From Paralichthys olivaceus (taxonomy: Eukaryota; Chordata; Actinopteri; Pleuronectiformes; Paralichthyidae), in assembly GCF_024713975.1 (NCBI RefSeq), contig NC_091100.1:13608001-13672000 (forward strand): DNA of 64,000 bases, read 5' to 3'. Below the pieces are notes generated by a model, which saw only the letters and a list, made by a program, of their open reading frames with translations, was not told where the DNA came from and ran no database searches. Position 1 is the first letter of the stretch, and each line of letters begins with the position of its first letter. The translations under genes were made by a program, and so were the position numbers. This document shows positions 1 to 13,486 of this stretch, one piece after another.

Positions 1-240
1 AAGTTGGAATTACTTCACACAAATCTGCTGAAGTTAGTAGAATACAAGTGATGTCATTTAATAATGTTCATTACTGCTTTCCTTCAACTTCTTATCATTT
101 TTTTGTGAAATCAAGTAATTCTCTTTATTTAAATGCTTAAAATCAGTGAGCAATCAACCCTCAATATGTGACAGTATGACAGTAGAGTAATAATGTAAAT
201 ACTACAGTGGTACAGCAGTACATTTACTACTACCTAACTT

Positions 241-290
241 AATTTCCCTTCGGGGATGAATAAAGTAATGTATCTATCTATCTACTACCA
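241..290 (+). repeat. LINE-type 3' tail
   Basis: aatttcccttcggggatgaa followed by taaagtaatg and (TATC)n, the usual 3' end of an L2/CR1-like fish retroelement. Confidence 0.55.
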
Positions 291-396
291 CTATTATTGA
301 AGTATACAGTACTGATCACACTGCTACCTCCCACTCATTCATGTCCTCTCCATCTGATCTACATGTGCAGCATTAATACCACATTCTTGAATTCAC

Positions 397-720
397 ATGC
401 ATTTTTACCTTCACCAAGGAGGTTATGTTTTCATCTGTGTTTGTTTGTTTATTAGTGGGATTGTGAGAAAAGAACGTATTAATGGATGGCTTTACATCTT
501 GTGGAGGGACGTGTCCCGAGAAAGAACCCATCAAATTTCTCTGATCAGGGGGCAGATCCACAAATATTTTTCACTTTCTTCAACATTTTAAATGATTATT
601 GAGAGAATAATTCATGAATCTTGATGAAAGAAAATGTTTAGGGGACTGATATGGAGTGTTTTCAATTTGGTGCAGACCTGGATTTAAATTCCATAAGGGG
701 GCTGTTGTGCACTGGAAGTG
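397..720 (+). repeat. Interspersed repeat family A, copy 1
   Basis: Starts accttcaccaaggaggttat and contains gatcagggggcagatcca, gagaataattcatgaatctt and aggggactgatat, shared in the same order with copies at 3030, 31618, 54348 and 62485. Not coding. Confidence 0.75.
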
Positions 721-978
721 TGCACTCTCGCAGTGTCATTCTAATTTGAATTTGTGAGGAGTTCGAGTTGAGAAAGCTACTGAAAAAGTACTGAATCTGT
801 ACCTGTTATAAGACTTTAGCCTTGAGTATCAGAACTGGAGTGGTGTGGAAAAAGTCAGATTGGTGCAACATTTTAAATCTATAACATCTACAACACATGA
901 ACATTTCTACACACTTTTATGCTCCATGTCCAGGAGCCTTGATGTGGACTACACCCAGAGAATGAGGCTGGCACTCAC

Positions 979-1185
979 TTGGGCACTGAGGCTGTTGGCG
1001 GCGTTGGCAGCGCTGTTAGCTGCTCCACCGGCTTCCACTGGACCCTGCACAGCCCCCGCTGCATACAGGCTTCCCCCGTAATCCAGGGCCAGGCCGTTCT
1101 GGGGGGGTGGCGGAGGAGGTGGAGGGAATGCGGAGAAAGGTGGGGGTACGAGTCCCTCCTGACCACCAGCACTATCCTGGGAGCC
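979..1185 (-). CDS. rbfox2: rbfox2 third coding exon (proline-rich N-terminal region)
   Basis: 69 codons, phase 0 on both sides. The exon starts with GSQDSAGGQEG after a cag acceptor. It contains a run of prolines followed by QNGLALDYGG, which aligns with the FPPPPQNGIPTEYG signature of RBFOX proteins. It ends …NSLSAQ at a GTGAGT donor. This is the disordered region in front of the RRM. The eight-proline tract and the Ala/Asn-rich end (GGAANSAANAANSL) are longer and lower in complexity than the mammalian sequence. The next exons should lie left of position 1. Confidence 0.88.
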
Positions 1186-1824
1186 CTGTTTGAAGGAAGT
1201 GAGAGAAGCATAAGAAAGGGGCTGAAAAATAATACATCTGGTTGTATCTTTTGCTGAGAGCATAACTCCATCACACAGAGACCACTTCCCTAAGAGCTTC
1301 AGTCCAAAAGTCATACAGGCGTGGATATTATATTTCCATTTCCCCGTGAGTTTGTGTATGTGTGTAAAAGTGTGCATGTATCTACACCCCCACTCATTAA
1401 ATATTCACTGCAGCCACATCTATTATTGAGGGTCAAATGCCTCCATGCGCAGTGTGTCGTACAATGGCGAGTGACTAACGCCTGCGCACACGCACTCACA
1501 CACTCCCAAACGCCTCTGCACACAAACAACCTTTGACACACCAGCGCCCACACACCTTGACGCTTGCACACAAAGGCCAGCTGATACTGAGAAAGCCTGA
1601 ATATAAGTGCTCCGTGTACGTTATTACCCCCAGAAAATACTTGTGTGAGTTACCAACGTTGGAGTGCGTAGGAGAACAATACAAGCGTCCACAAACACAT
1701 GGTGGAGACACAAAAAACATCACACAGGCTGTAACACAACACACACACACATTCCTCGCTGTTGGCAGTGGGGCATGGATACCCTAAATGGTAACAGTTA
1801 GAGAGCAGAGGGAGACAGCAGGGA

Positions 1825-1863
1825 CGAGAGAGAGAGAGAGAGAGAGAGAGTGAGAGAGAGAGG
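1825..1863 (+). repeat. (GA)n microsatellite
   Basis: Uninterrupted gagaga run with one T interruption. Confidence 0.9.
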
Positions 1864-2166
1864 AAGGGGGGATGGATGATAAAAGGTGATGACTGATGGA
1901 AGAGGAACAACCTGTCTCTGATCAGACCATCACTGTCTTTTACATCAACTCTCTAACCTGGATATCCTATTAAAATATGTTACTGAGGAAATGTTATGGG
2001 GAAAAAACTGTAATATATATATATATCATTATCTCTCAAGACACATTAAAATATATAGCGATATTAAGACTATTTAATTATATAAACAAAATAGGTGATA
2101 AAACAGATTTAAAAGACATCCATCCTGATCCAAGCAGATTTGTGGGTCAGTGGTTACGGTCAGTGC

Positions 2167-2168
<2 letters not shown>

Positions 2169-2197
<29 letters not shown>
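2169..2197 (+). repeat. (GT)n microsatellite
   Basis: Simple dinucleotide run. Confidence 0.9.
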
Positions 2198-2416
2198 ACT
2201 GACAGGCTGCAGCGATGCCCATCTGAGTTGCACAATAGATCACTGTCCCTTTGGGAGTGTTAAAAGTGTGTGTGTGTGTGCACACCATCTGTCTCCCTGA
2301 TTTTGACCTTTCTCAGCGTCACACCTGTGACATGGCAGCCAGGCCCCTCGACTCTGTGACAAACTGGGGGGATGCACTAAGTCGCCGCAGATCACCTCGA
2401 TATTTTTGAAATGAGA

Positions 2417-2472
2417 GTTGAGCAGCGGCGGTTGAGCAGCGGCGGTTGAGCAGCGGCGGTTGAGCAGCGGCG
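2417..2472 (+). repeat. 14-bp minisatellite, four perfect copies
   Basis: The unit gttgagcagcggcg is repeated four times without error, followed by a degenerate fifth copy (gtcgagctgcgacg). Confidence 0.95.
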
Positions 2473-3029
2473 GTCGAGCTGCGACGAGTGAGAGCAGCGA
2501 GGAGAAACTTTGTGTTGCCATCAGCACAGGTGAACTAAAGTCAATACAACTGCACTTTCTGTGTTACACTGAATATTCATAAGACCCAAAATAAGAAATC
2601 ATCAGCGATAAAAATTTTTATGGGTAGACGGTAATTACTTTTTAAACATCTTGTCATGTTGATGACAACAAATTAATTATACCTTTGCTTTATAGAGCGT
2701 CTTTTTATCCAGAAGTCTTTCTTTAAAACCTATTTTGTCGGGTGGAAATTATGTATTAACCAACTTTTAAACCAAGACAACTTTTAATAGCTTGATTCAT
2801 ACATTTAAAATAAAACATTTAAAAAAGGGGCAGCATGTAAAATTCAGTGAATCCAAATAATTAATATAGAGGGAAGCTTCAACGGAAGTTAACGACAGTC
2901 ACATGTGTATTTACTATGAATAAAACCTTCATTCATGAACAAATCCTACCACTAATGTTTCTTATTTTAATTATAATATTATTATGTATAAAATGCATTG
3001 AATTTAAGATATAGATTGTTATAATTGCT

Positions 3030-3345
3030 ATGAACAAATTTAATTTTGGTTTGTGGACAAGATTACACAAAAACAAACAAATGGATTTCCACGAAACTTG
3101 GTGGAAGGATGTGGTATGGGTCAGTGAGGAACCCATTCAATTTTGGTGTATATCCAGATCAGGGGGCAGATTCAGGAATCTTTTTCATTTTCTTCAACAT
3201 TGCAGTATAGGGTGGGTTCCAATATTATCACAATTTTCCCAGAGAATAATTCATGGATCTAGATGAAAAAAATTAAGGGGACTGATATCTATGAGTGAGT
3301 GAAATTTGGTGCCGCTTGATTAAATTCAAGGGGACTGTTGGGGTT
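3030..3345 (+). repeat. Interspersed repeat family A, copy 2
   Basis: Contains atttccacgaaacttggtgg, gatcagggggcagattca, agagaataattcatggatct and aggggactgatatctatgag. It lies in rbfox2 intron 2. Confidence 0.75.
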
Positions 3346-6017
3346 GGTGAAGGTATCTGCTGTTCTAGTTCTGAAATAAATGGCTCTCAGCAGTTTAACC
3401 AGAGTGGAACCTTTCATATCTGTGGCATCAGCACTATCCTGATAAGTGACATTTTTAAGAGTCATCCTTAATTCACATATTTAATTAAAATAAATCGCGG
3501 TGCCATGATAAACTACTTCACCTGGTGGCAGCTCCTCTTTGCTTTGAACTCCACCTCTTATGACAGCAGCCCCGGGTTTGCCTGCTGTGATTTCAGCAGG
3601 TTAATCACAACTGACAATGCCTTTATCTCCCTCCCTCCCTGCCCTGATAACAGGCGGTGAATACATGTTTATCACCAATCTCAGCACTATAAGCCTGTTA
3701 CAAACCTGTGCAGCCACACTCCGCTTTTCATAGCCGCTGTAAAACCATAAACTGCTGCTGCTCTCCTTCCAGGTGAGGAGTCACTGCCTCCACCAGAATA
3801 GAAACCACGTTCTCCGTCGTCAGTGCCTGGCACTTGCACAATACCGCTGCCAGATGACTGACCACAGTGTCCAAGTTTAACTTCATTCACATGTTCAGAT
3901 GGCAGCTGTGTCCGCTCATCTGCACCCTGCAGCTGTATGAACTGCTTCCAATCTCATTCAGCAGCATCCAAATGAAGATTTTGCTAAATGATCATTTACA
4001 ACTTTTCCCTCTGCGCCGTGTTTCATGTAGCAGCACAAGCTCCTCTTACCTGGGCTCGCTCATTATCTGCCTGTTACACAGTTCATTATTAAGACTCATC
4101 AGGGTTTTGCTTATATAATACCAATATGCATGCAAATATACAGCGTCAAGATCTTTAATTTTACTGCACATTAAAGAATTTTGGATAGATGATTTCCAGG
4201 TGTTTCCCATACTGCATATATTTCCATAAATTTCACCTCCCGCCTTTGTTTACTGTGAATGGCAGCTAAAATTTTACGCTCTAACTAATTAACATGAGCT
4301 CAAAATTAGACCAGAAGAATTTTAGTATGTGAAGATGCTTCTCTTTGTTGTAAAAAAAAAAAAAGGTTCCAGTCTGTTACATCACTGATTGTAATAATGT
4401 GAACATGAGCTGCAATCCTCAGATGAGACATCCTGAATTCATTACATTTGCTCAATGCAGACAGAAGACAAGAGCAGACACTATAAAAAAAGATTGTGCC
4501 AGTGTGGATCAGGCAGATTTAAGTGCGGGAGACAAAATGCATAACACGCTGAATGATACACATCCGATCGGCTCATCGCAGAGAAACTGTGTTTGCAGGG
4601 GTGAAAGTGATAGCGGGTGGAGCAAGTCATTCTGGGTCACCAGGTAGGAGCTAACCTGGATGAGAATCTGGATTGAAGAAACTGGACCCGCTTCCTTAGT
4701 CCTGCTAGAAAGGCCAGAAAGTTTCTGCAGGTTTCAACAAAACTTTTTAAGACCATAATGAATGAAGTTTAAGATCTAGGTCGAGACTGATATGAGGAAT
4801 TATTTACACTTCCACATAATTGAAGATAAGGTGAGAGAGCAGAGTAGAGAATAACCCTCAAAACGTTATCTCACAAACTACAGGCAGAGACAGTATCCAT
4901 AGATTTCCCTACAACCAAACTGAGGATAAATTCTGACAGAGGATTGAAGATAATCAGTGATCTGTTCCATTGTGGTCTTGTTTGTAGTTTTATCACAGTA
5001 AGCAATTACATACAGCACATTACACAGACAGAATTAGCGTTAAATGATTTTAACATTTAAGGCTTGGTCTTTTGTTTCTGGACTGTAATTAACACGACCA
5101 ATTCATTTCGGACTGAATAAAATCGTTTAAAATGTGAATAAATTTGCTGATGTTTTTTCGCTAACTGACCTGCCTGCCTGTGTGCACCCTGCCCGTTCTC
5201 TCACTGTGCATGACTGGAGCCTTCAGCAAGAGAGAGATTCACCGCTGAAGCAGAGACGATAACCAGAATTTAGCGAGCGAGTCACGCTGACTCAGCTTCT
5301 ATCAGTTGTCAGTCAGTGCACGTTCATGTGTTTTGGTGGCGTAGCTTTGATGGGAGGGGGTGGGATGTACTGGTTGCATATTTTCAAAGTGTTGCTTGCT
5401 CTTGCTAGCTTTTCTAGGACTACTGACCGAAGCTTTAAGACTTTTTAAGTCTTAAAATTGAGATTATTACATTTCAGACTTTTCTTTACTAGACCCTCGC
5501 CAACCATAAAAAGGGAGAGTTGATCGCTGAACACTGGTCAAGTGCTGAAATGCGAAAAAAAAGAAGATTCTGTGTTCATGCAGGTAAAGTCTGAAACAAC
5601 CTTTTTAAAGAGCAGCTGTATGAATGGCAAGGTTGACCTGTCTGTTGTTTTGTTGGGGCCACCCACTGGTTTGTTGCAGACTACTTAATACACACAGTTA
5701 TTACCCGCATGCTGTCATTAGCAGTCATCTCAAAGCACAGCTGTGTGTTCAGAGTGAAAGCAATAAAATTGTACCTTTCATCATATTATAGTCGGGAAAC
5801 TACCCTCCTACTCTGCATCAAAATGTTCCGCACGGCTTCAGTGTCGTCGTACTCCAGTCCCAACATTTATGACTCATGACACAACTCACTCGACTATACA
5901 TGAGTCAGTCTTGGTTTTGACAAGTTGTGATGCAACTCAGACAGAACGATAGTGACTTGGATTTTAATGCTGCACACTCTGGAGCTGTTTTTTTTCCCTT
6001 TGTCTGTGATGCTTATA

Positions 6018-6041
6018 AATATATATATATATATATATATA
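6018..6041 (+). repeat. (AT)n microsatellite
   Basis: Simple dinucleotide run. Confidence 0.9.
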
Positions 6042-6799
6042 CATCTAATTTTCTCAGGCTATACTGAGGATCAAATTGTCTTTCTGTCATATCAGAACAT
6101 CCTCCGCGCTGTTGTTGCTCACACACAGAAGCAGACTACAGCCTAGCGGGAGAATGGACAACCCCGGCTGTTGCTGCTCCCTTTGCCAGACCAAAATAGA
6201 AGCGGGAACACAAGCCAAAAAAACAACTTGTATTTGTGTTCGACGATTGGCCTTTTCAGAGGAGATTCATTTTAGCCACATCTCAACAGCCCCTCTCTCT
6301 CTCTCTCTCTACCTGATACACTGTGTCAACAGCCTGGTATCTACAAAAATAGTGTGGGCCTGCGTGCTGCTGCCTCTTGTTTTTCCCCTGCTCTCTCAAA
6401 ACGTCAAGTTACAGGCCTTTTCCTGACTGCAAGGATAAAAGCATCCAGCGAATTAATTCACATAGAATAAAAAAAGAAAGAAGAGAAAGACTGATAGGGA
6501 GGGTATTCTTGGGCAATCTAAAGAGAAGTGCTGCCCTGCGACACAAGTAAAACTGTGCGAGGTGCATTTGTCTACATTTTGTTTGTGTACATGTCGTGTG
6601 CATGTCAGTGTGTGTGTTTTCTCGTGAACACACTCCCCTGGCGTTGAGGCGTTAAGGGTTGTGTAAGTGTATGCGTTGGCCAGGCAAAGCCAGTGACTCA
6701 GAGCAGTAGCTGTAGCTGGCTTACTTTCGGGTCAGTTAGCAGCGGCAAGTGTGTCTGAGGAGGCATGTTATAAAATGTGCTTGTCTGCAGCAGTCTCAC

Positions 6800-6940
6800 T
6801 ACGCTAGAGGAGGAGGAGGAGGAGAGAAGAAGGAGAAGAAGAGGAGAGGCGGAGGAGAAGGGGAGACGAAGAGGGGAGGAGAGGAAAGGAGAAGAGAGGA
6901 GAGGAGAAGGAAAGGAAAGGAGAAGAGAAGGAGAGGAACA
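6800..6940 (+). repeat. Polypurine (GGA/GA) tract
   Basis: About 140 bp of nearly uninterrupted purines with gaggagg and gagaagg motifs. Not coding. Confidence 0.9.
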
Positions 6941-9265
6941 TGGCTAAGAGCTAACTGGGGCAGCACCGGGTCATTTCACATGAATAATGACATTTCAGGA
7001 TCTTACTTTCTCGGGCCTTGAGCCATTAGTCTATAGCCTAATTCAACAAACTTGACGATGGAAAATGTGATTCATACCGTTAAGCAGGCGTTCATATTTT
7101 GGCTCAATAATCATATTAACTGGGGGAAGCTGCTTTCAGCTCCCATCTTGGCTGCAGTTACCCAGGCTGCAAACAGCTGGAGAAATGCTTAAGACGCTTC
7201 TGCGGCATACCGATGAGCCAGGAGACACCCTCTTGTTAAATTATTCCATCCCCGCGTCAGCCCCTCTTCCTCCTCCATCACTCTTCCTCCTCCTCCCCCC
7301 TTTGCACTCTTCCTCTCTGCTCCTCTTGCTGCTGCTCTCCCTATCCTCCCACTCTCTCTCTCTGCTCTGCGCTTCGCTTCTTTACGCTTCATAAAATCCA
7401 GACGGGACCCCTTTGCATACGTCCCGCCCCCACACGTGTCAATCAGGGCCACTTGCCCCATAGCAACGGGATATCGGCGGCACCCGGGCTCCTCCTCCCA
7501 CACTCATCTCCCATCTCCTTATAGGGTAACATGTCTGCTCATCAAAGAAACCCCTCCCAATACGCCCCCTTCCCCCCAGCTGTCCTTTTCCCTTGTAGAG
7601 TGTCACATATGATTCCAGTTCTGGGACGCTCCCCCTTTAAACTTACTGTACATGTGTGCAGTAACACACTCACACAGGCCTGTACGACACACACACTCAC
7701 ACACGATCACTGACTTCCCCTGTCATCTCTGTATCAATGGTCAGTCTGGGCCCGCTGCAGAACTTAATGAAAGATAAACACGCAGAGACAAAAAGATGAT
7801 GACACCATTTGTCCACAGTCAGCCTCAAACAAACACATGCAGGTGAGCACACAAACTCACAGACATGTATTTACCAAACAAGACACACCTCCTTCAATAC
7901 ATTAGGTACGACCATGAAACTGGTTTGTCTTGTTCGATGCTCTGTTTTAATACATCCTGTTGTCCAGTGTGTGTTCAAAATGTACACAAGCCGGCCGTAG
8001 GACAGTGTTGTCACTGTCAACCGCACCACCACTGAGTCAGCGAGGGCAATCCCTATCTATTTCAAAGGCATCTTCTTTTCTTTTCAAAGCCATTACAAAT
8101 GCAAATAGCTGCTAAAGAAGCACAGCGATTATGGCAGCTCCAAGTTTGAGCAATTTCATAACTATCTTTCTTTTCTTTTTTTTTAACAGCAGAGTGCCAA
8201 AGGTGTTTACCTCTCATGGTTCTCCCCTCAACATTTTCCTTCAAGCCTCGAACAATCTGTACAAAATGAATGACTCATACGAGGTTGCCACGGCAACACG
8301 GCTCACTGGGATCATTTAATGGCCATTATTGTTAACCCTGCGAAGAATCAATAACGAGATTTGGAGATTGGTCGAGGGGGAGGTTGGGTGGGTGAATCCT
8401 CCCTATCCGTTTACAGTTCATGCGAGCGTGCGTGGCGGTGTGTATAGTTTCGCAGCAGGTTGGCGTCTCTCCCTTGCCTCAGGGCACACGCTTAGGTGGG
8501 GCTTGAGAAAATATTTCTGTCTTTTGCACCCGACGTGCAACTCCAGCTCTCTCTACCTCCTTCTGCACAGGCCAAAAAATATTAGCAGAAAGTAATGCTG
8601 TGAAAGAACTAGAAAGAAAGAAATTACTCCTGCCACGAGGCAACTCTGAACACTTACACAAATGTGCATAACTGCAAAGTCAGCTTTACTGCCTATGATT
8701 GCGTCACCAAGCAAACTACCTCCCTCCAGTTGACCTACAATATTGTCACGTCTCGACGTTGCTCTCAATCTCTTTCAGCTCGTGCGTCCGTCTCTGCAGT
8801 GTCCTCATCCGCGGGGCTTCCCCGTAACAGGCCGAGGGTGTCCCGTCACCTCAAAAATCAATTTTCTATTCTCCTTCTCCCATTCTCTCTCTCCCTCTTT
8901 TCCAACCCATCCCCCTCTCTTCCATGGACTCTTAAAGGAAAACATTGAGATAACAGCTGCCACAGCCCCAGGGAGAGCAAGAGGAGGGAGAAAAGAGGTC
9001 AAATAGTAAAGAAAGCAGGAATCCAAGGTACAGCTGAAAGAGAAGTGTGCACACACATACACACAAGTAAAGGCAGGAACACACACACACACACACACTC
9101 ATCCTGACTCACACTAAATGAAATGTAATGATATGAAGGAGACACTTCATGCACCAACTTTGCAGCCCACTGTGTGCTTGAGCGTCTGTGTGTTTGTGAA
9201 ATGTGTGACACAGAAATTACAGTGAGGTGTTGTTAGCTGAATAGAGGAGATGCTGAGGGGAGGAG

Positions 9266-9291
<26 letters not shown>
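9266..9291 (+). repeat. (GA)n microsatellite
   Basis: Simple dinucleotide run following gaggagg. Confidence 0.9.
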
Positions 9292-9297
<6 letters not shown>

Positions 9298-9983
9298 GGG
9301 AGAAGAAAAAAGACAGAAACAACTGTTCTGTGGACACCTGTCCCTCTCACTCACAGGCCTGAACGATGTACAGAGACAGCTGCAGGGGCCATAAAGAAGA
9401 CGACAGACTTTTTCTTCCCCACTTACCCCCCCCCCCCCCCTTCTATTCTTTCACTGCTTCTTGCCACAGAAATATCTGAGGAGTTGCAGGAGCAACACGC
9501 CACACCGCTTCATCCAGCTGTACAGACCAACACGCCGCACGAACTATACGTTCACATAAGATCCTTCAGAGCATACATAATACATGGCAGGACAAGGTTT
9601 CTGGCAGTGGCAGCCTCTTGATGTTCACATTGCGTGCGCTTCTCGCTCGGGGCAAGAGAACAGATGCCACAACCACAATAACACGCCGCCGCTCGTGCGT
9701 TTCACCACGGCAAATCAGAATTGTAGCGATACGATCTCCAGCCTGCATCCTCGCTGTCATCTACGCCCGCGACACCGATGGTCCCCACTGCTCATATGTA
9801 CCTCGTACAGCAACTGTCCGCCGAAGTCCTGACAGGAAGCTGAAATGCCCTGACTGGTTGGCTCGAGTGAAGGGGTCAAGTAGAGTCCTCATCTGTTAGT
9901 AGTTAATTAACATTTCATGCTCAGTGACAGAGCTGCCCGCTCTGATGCCGCTCTTCATGTACAGTGGAGCCCGGAGAGATACA

Positions 9984-9994
9984 GCGCGCGCGCG

Positions 9995-10082
<88 letters not shown>
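9984..10082. repeat. (GC)10(AC)39 alternating purine-pyrimidine tract
   Basis: A perfect switch from GC to AC dinucleotides over about 99 bp in rbfox2 intron 2, a strong candidate for Z-DNA formation. Confidence 0.95.
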
Positions 10083-10084
<2 letters not shown>

Positions 10085-10179
10085 AGGGATATGAAGAGGT
10101 ATCGGGATCCACACTCACCGACAGCACGGAGGGATAGTACAGTCCCATCATCGTATTCTGTGCAACAACTCCCAACTGT

Positions 10180-10714
10180 CGCCGCTCCTCTCTCCCTCTT
10201 TCCTCTTATCGCGCTGCCTCGCTCGCTCTCCCTCTCTCCGACTCTGTGTCACCTCACCAGCTCAGTCTCTCTTGTCTGTCTCACAGATTCAAAATCTCCC
10301 TCTCTCTGCCCCCGCTCGCTCTGTCTGCCCTGCCAACCCCCCGCCACCACCAACCCCCCCACCCCTCCCCTCCCCACCTCCTCCTCCTCTGGCCTCTGTC
10401 CCTGTCACTCTCCCTCTCCCCTGCTTAGTTTCTTTTCTTTGCTGCTCTCTCTCTCTCTCTCTCGCTCTCTCTCTCTATTCTGTCTCCCACTCACTCTTTT
10501 CTTTTCCCTCTCCCACTCGCTCCTTGCTTCTTCTCTACCCCCAGCCTTCTGTTGTGCTGCCGTGCCCTTGCCTGCTCATCTCCTCTGTCTCTCCTCCAGT
10601 CTTCCTTCTCTCTCTCACCCAGATAGCCTGACGCCCCCCCCTCCTCTGTCACACCTGCAAACTTTCCCCTCCCTCCCTCCCTCCCTCCCTCTCCTCTCAT
10701 GTCGCAGTCCCTCC

Positions 10715-10755
<41 letters not shown>

Positions 10756-10760
10756 CCTTC
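10180..10760 (+). repeat. Long pyrimidine-rich (C/T) tract
   Basis: About 580 bp of mainly C and T, with (CT)n and (CCTC)n sub-repeats. In the minus-strand transcript it is purine-rich (GA). Confidence 0.85.
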
Positions 10761-13486
10761 TGTTCTCTTTCTCCATGTAGGTGAGTTAACTGGGGCTGCT
10801 GGCACCATTGGGAGAGCAAGTGAAGACTTCGTTTCTTCCTCGCCCCTCTCAGACATGCACCTTGTTACGTAAACGTGCTGGCAATTTTACATCTTTGTCT
10901 TATGTTTAAATTAGCACCAGAGTCGTATCTCTGCAACTGCCCTGGTAAAAACACAGCTTGAGTCTGCAAACAGTCAGAATAAATTAAAAATCCTTAAAGC
11001 TGCGCTGATCAGGGTTTTTTTTCTTAATAGTTAAAAAAAAACAAAAGGCAAAAGGTTCAGTCACAAACTTCCAAAATTTGCAGGTTGGGTTTTTAAATGT
11101 TTCATCTTGCACGATTCAAAGAAACACAAACCTGTGATGCACATTGTAAAAAAAAAAACTATGAGTTAACAAATGTTGATGGCTATTTACGCGCCAACGC
11201 CTGCAAGTTCAATGCACGTCATAATGTTGCACCTGAAAATGTGCTGCTTCAGCATCTAGACAGCAAAAATAAAGAAGAAGAAATGAGCGTGTTCTCCCAG
11301 GTGTCATGTTTCTATCACTGCCGATCAGAACCAGAGCCGAAAAAACCCTGTGTCTACCACTGAGTCATTTGGCCCGTGATGGAAACAGGGTTTTTAAGAT
11401 AATTATCACCTGACTCTACTGTCCCCCTCAGCTTCTGGAGACATTTTAGCCTCTTTCACCTACCCATCACCAAACCACAGATAAAGTCAGAAAGTAGTTG
11501 GTGAATTAAGTTTTGCACTTACAAGCTACGAGACAAATATTTTTCTCAGATACATTCAGGAAAACAAGCCGTGAGCAGCTACATAAGAAGAACGACTTGT
11601 ATATTTCTTGATAGCAAAGCCAGACAAACCCCGCTGAGAAGATTTATCATGTCACATTATTTAAAAGAAAAGGCTAAAGAAGAGTCAACAATGTCTTCAA
11701 ACATGGAATTACTGAACTCATAAAAGCCAGTATTTGTCCTTAGCAAAGCATCTAATAGATACAAGAAATAAAAGCTACTACAACTACTGTGCTTCTAAGG
11801 AGCATACTACAGAAGGCAAATGAAGTATTTTTAAAAAACATAAAATATGAGATTGCAAATAAACTAGTTTTTGTGTCACATCCTTAGGTAAAAATGTGTC
11901 TTTATGTCTTTTGAAGCCGAAAAAGAAAAAGCTGCAGCTTCTTGGAAAAAAAAAAATTCAATTTCAATCATGTTGCCTGTTTAATGTAAATATCCAGCGG
12001 ATTGCTTCAAACAACTTCTGAGCAAATAGCAACTAAATAACAGTTGCAACCTATTTTAAATACTACTTGCTGCTGCTCATGCTAAAAGTAAGAAGCCGAA
12101 TTTTAAATTCTCTCCAATAAAATATTAATGAAAAACATTAATTAAGATGAAAAGCAGTGGGAGAAGCAGGCATCACTGATAAAACATGTTTTAACATCTA
12201 TCACAGATGACGCCTGCAAGCCTGTAATCCAAAAGATTATTGCATTTGGCAAGTTACCCATGTTTTTCAGCACTAACTCTTGGCTCAGTCTCTGTACGTC
12301 CTGTCATGTTAGAATAAAACCATTAGCAGATGATTTACCTATATAAGGAGACGTTACTTCAACAGACAGATAACGCCAGAAAGAGTTTCATCCTCCACAT
12401 GTGCAAACAGCTTCCCTGACGTGTCCCGCTGCTCTCGAGGCTTTTCCTTCAAGGAGCTTTTGATCACATCATTCTCACACTGCTGTTGACAGTTTAGCAC
12501 CTTGGTGTTGAGGGAGCCAACGCTGCCCAGTATTGTTTACTCCCTCTCTGCCTCTTTCTCTCTCTCTCTCCATCTTTCCCGGTCAGGAGCCAGTTCACAC
12601 TTCTATGTCCCTGAAGAAGTCGATCACCGGCTTTCTTCCATCCCGACTTGAGAGCTTTTCAGTCCACTATGATTATTCTTTGAAAACTATCATTAGGGAA
12701 GGGAACCTTAAAATGAAAACTGGCTAATTGGCCTCTAACCAGCACAGTACAACCAGGGAAAGCAAAAATCAGTGAACAAGGAGTGTGCGAGTGAAGGCTT
12801 AGGGCCGATGAAGTGCAGATAAGCAGCCAGAGGTTGTTGGGCGTCACAGGGAGTGAGGGATGAGGGGATTATGGGCAGAGCATGAGAGGATGAGTGGATG
12901 AACGGAGGATGATCTAAGGATTAACCACATAGACTGAGCAGTCTAATAACACAATCAGCAGGCTAATACAAACAAGAGTAAACAGATTGTGGCCTTGCGC
13001 ACATGCACACTCACACTCACACTCTCACACACAGAATAACAAACACGACATTTTATGCAGGTTCTGTTTCTGTTATGCGTTTGTTTGTTTGTGGGCAGAA
13101 AAGCAAGAATATTTGCATGTTTTTCAAGGTGCTAAAAAAGAAAATTAATGACATTTTCCGGGCTGAAAGATGATTAATAATATTGCTGACTGGTGCATGG
13201 AGAAATACGAAGGAGTGGGAGGCTTTGACTGGAGGAGTGAAGGATGTGGAGGCATGTCTTCTACACGACTGACAAATTATAATCTACACCCCCACCTTGT
13301 GGTTTAGAGAGCTTCACTGAGCCATGTAAATGCTACAGTGTGTGTGTGTATATATATATAGTAATATGCAGTGTGTATATATATATACACACTGCGTCCA
13401 GAGAGGAAATAAACACAGGGCTGGATGGCAGGAGATTATAAATAATGTAATTTTTTTAAGTGTTAGTGATGTAAATGTATTCTTAC

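Larger units (their letters stand above)
1186..13486 (-). other. rbfox2: rbfox2 intron 2 (12.3 kb)
   Basis: No further coding exon could be supported. The intron holds simple repeats: (GA)n 1825-1863, (GT)n 2169-2197, (AT)n 6018-6041, a purine tract 6800-6940, (GA)n 9266-9291, a (GC)n(AC)n tract 9984-10082 and a pyrimidine tract 10180-10760. It also holds a 14-bp minisatellite (2417-2472), a copy of an interspersed repeat (3030-3345), and a cluster of transcription-factor-like sites near 8271-8335. An alternative first exon for shorter rbfox2 isoforms could lie here but was not found. Confidence 0.75.

Noticed and set aside
2417..2472. CRISPR-like direct repeats
   Set aside because: Units are contiguous with no spacers and the genome is vertebrate; it is a minisatellite.
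9917..10780. 287-residue open frame, the second longest in the window
   Set aside because: It is a translation of (CA)n and C/T-rich simple sequence (Thr-His, Ser-Leu, Pro runs), with no splice or homology support.
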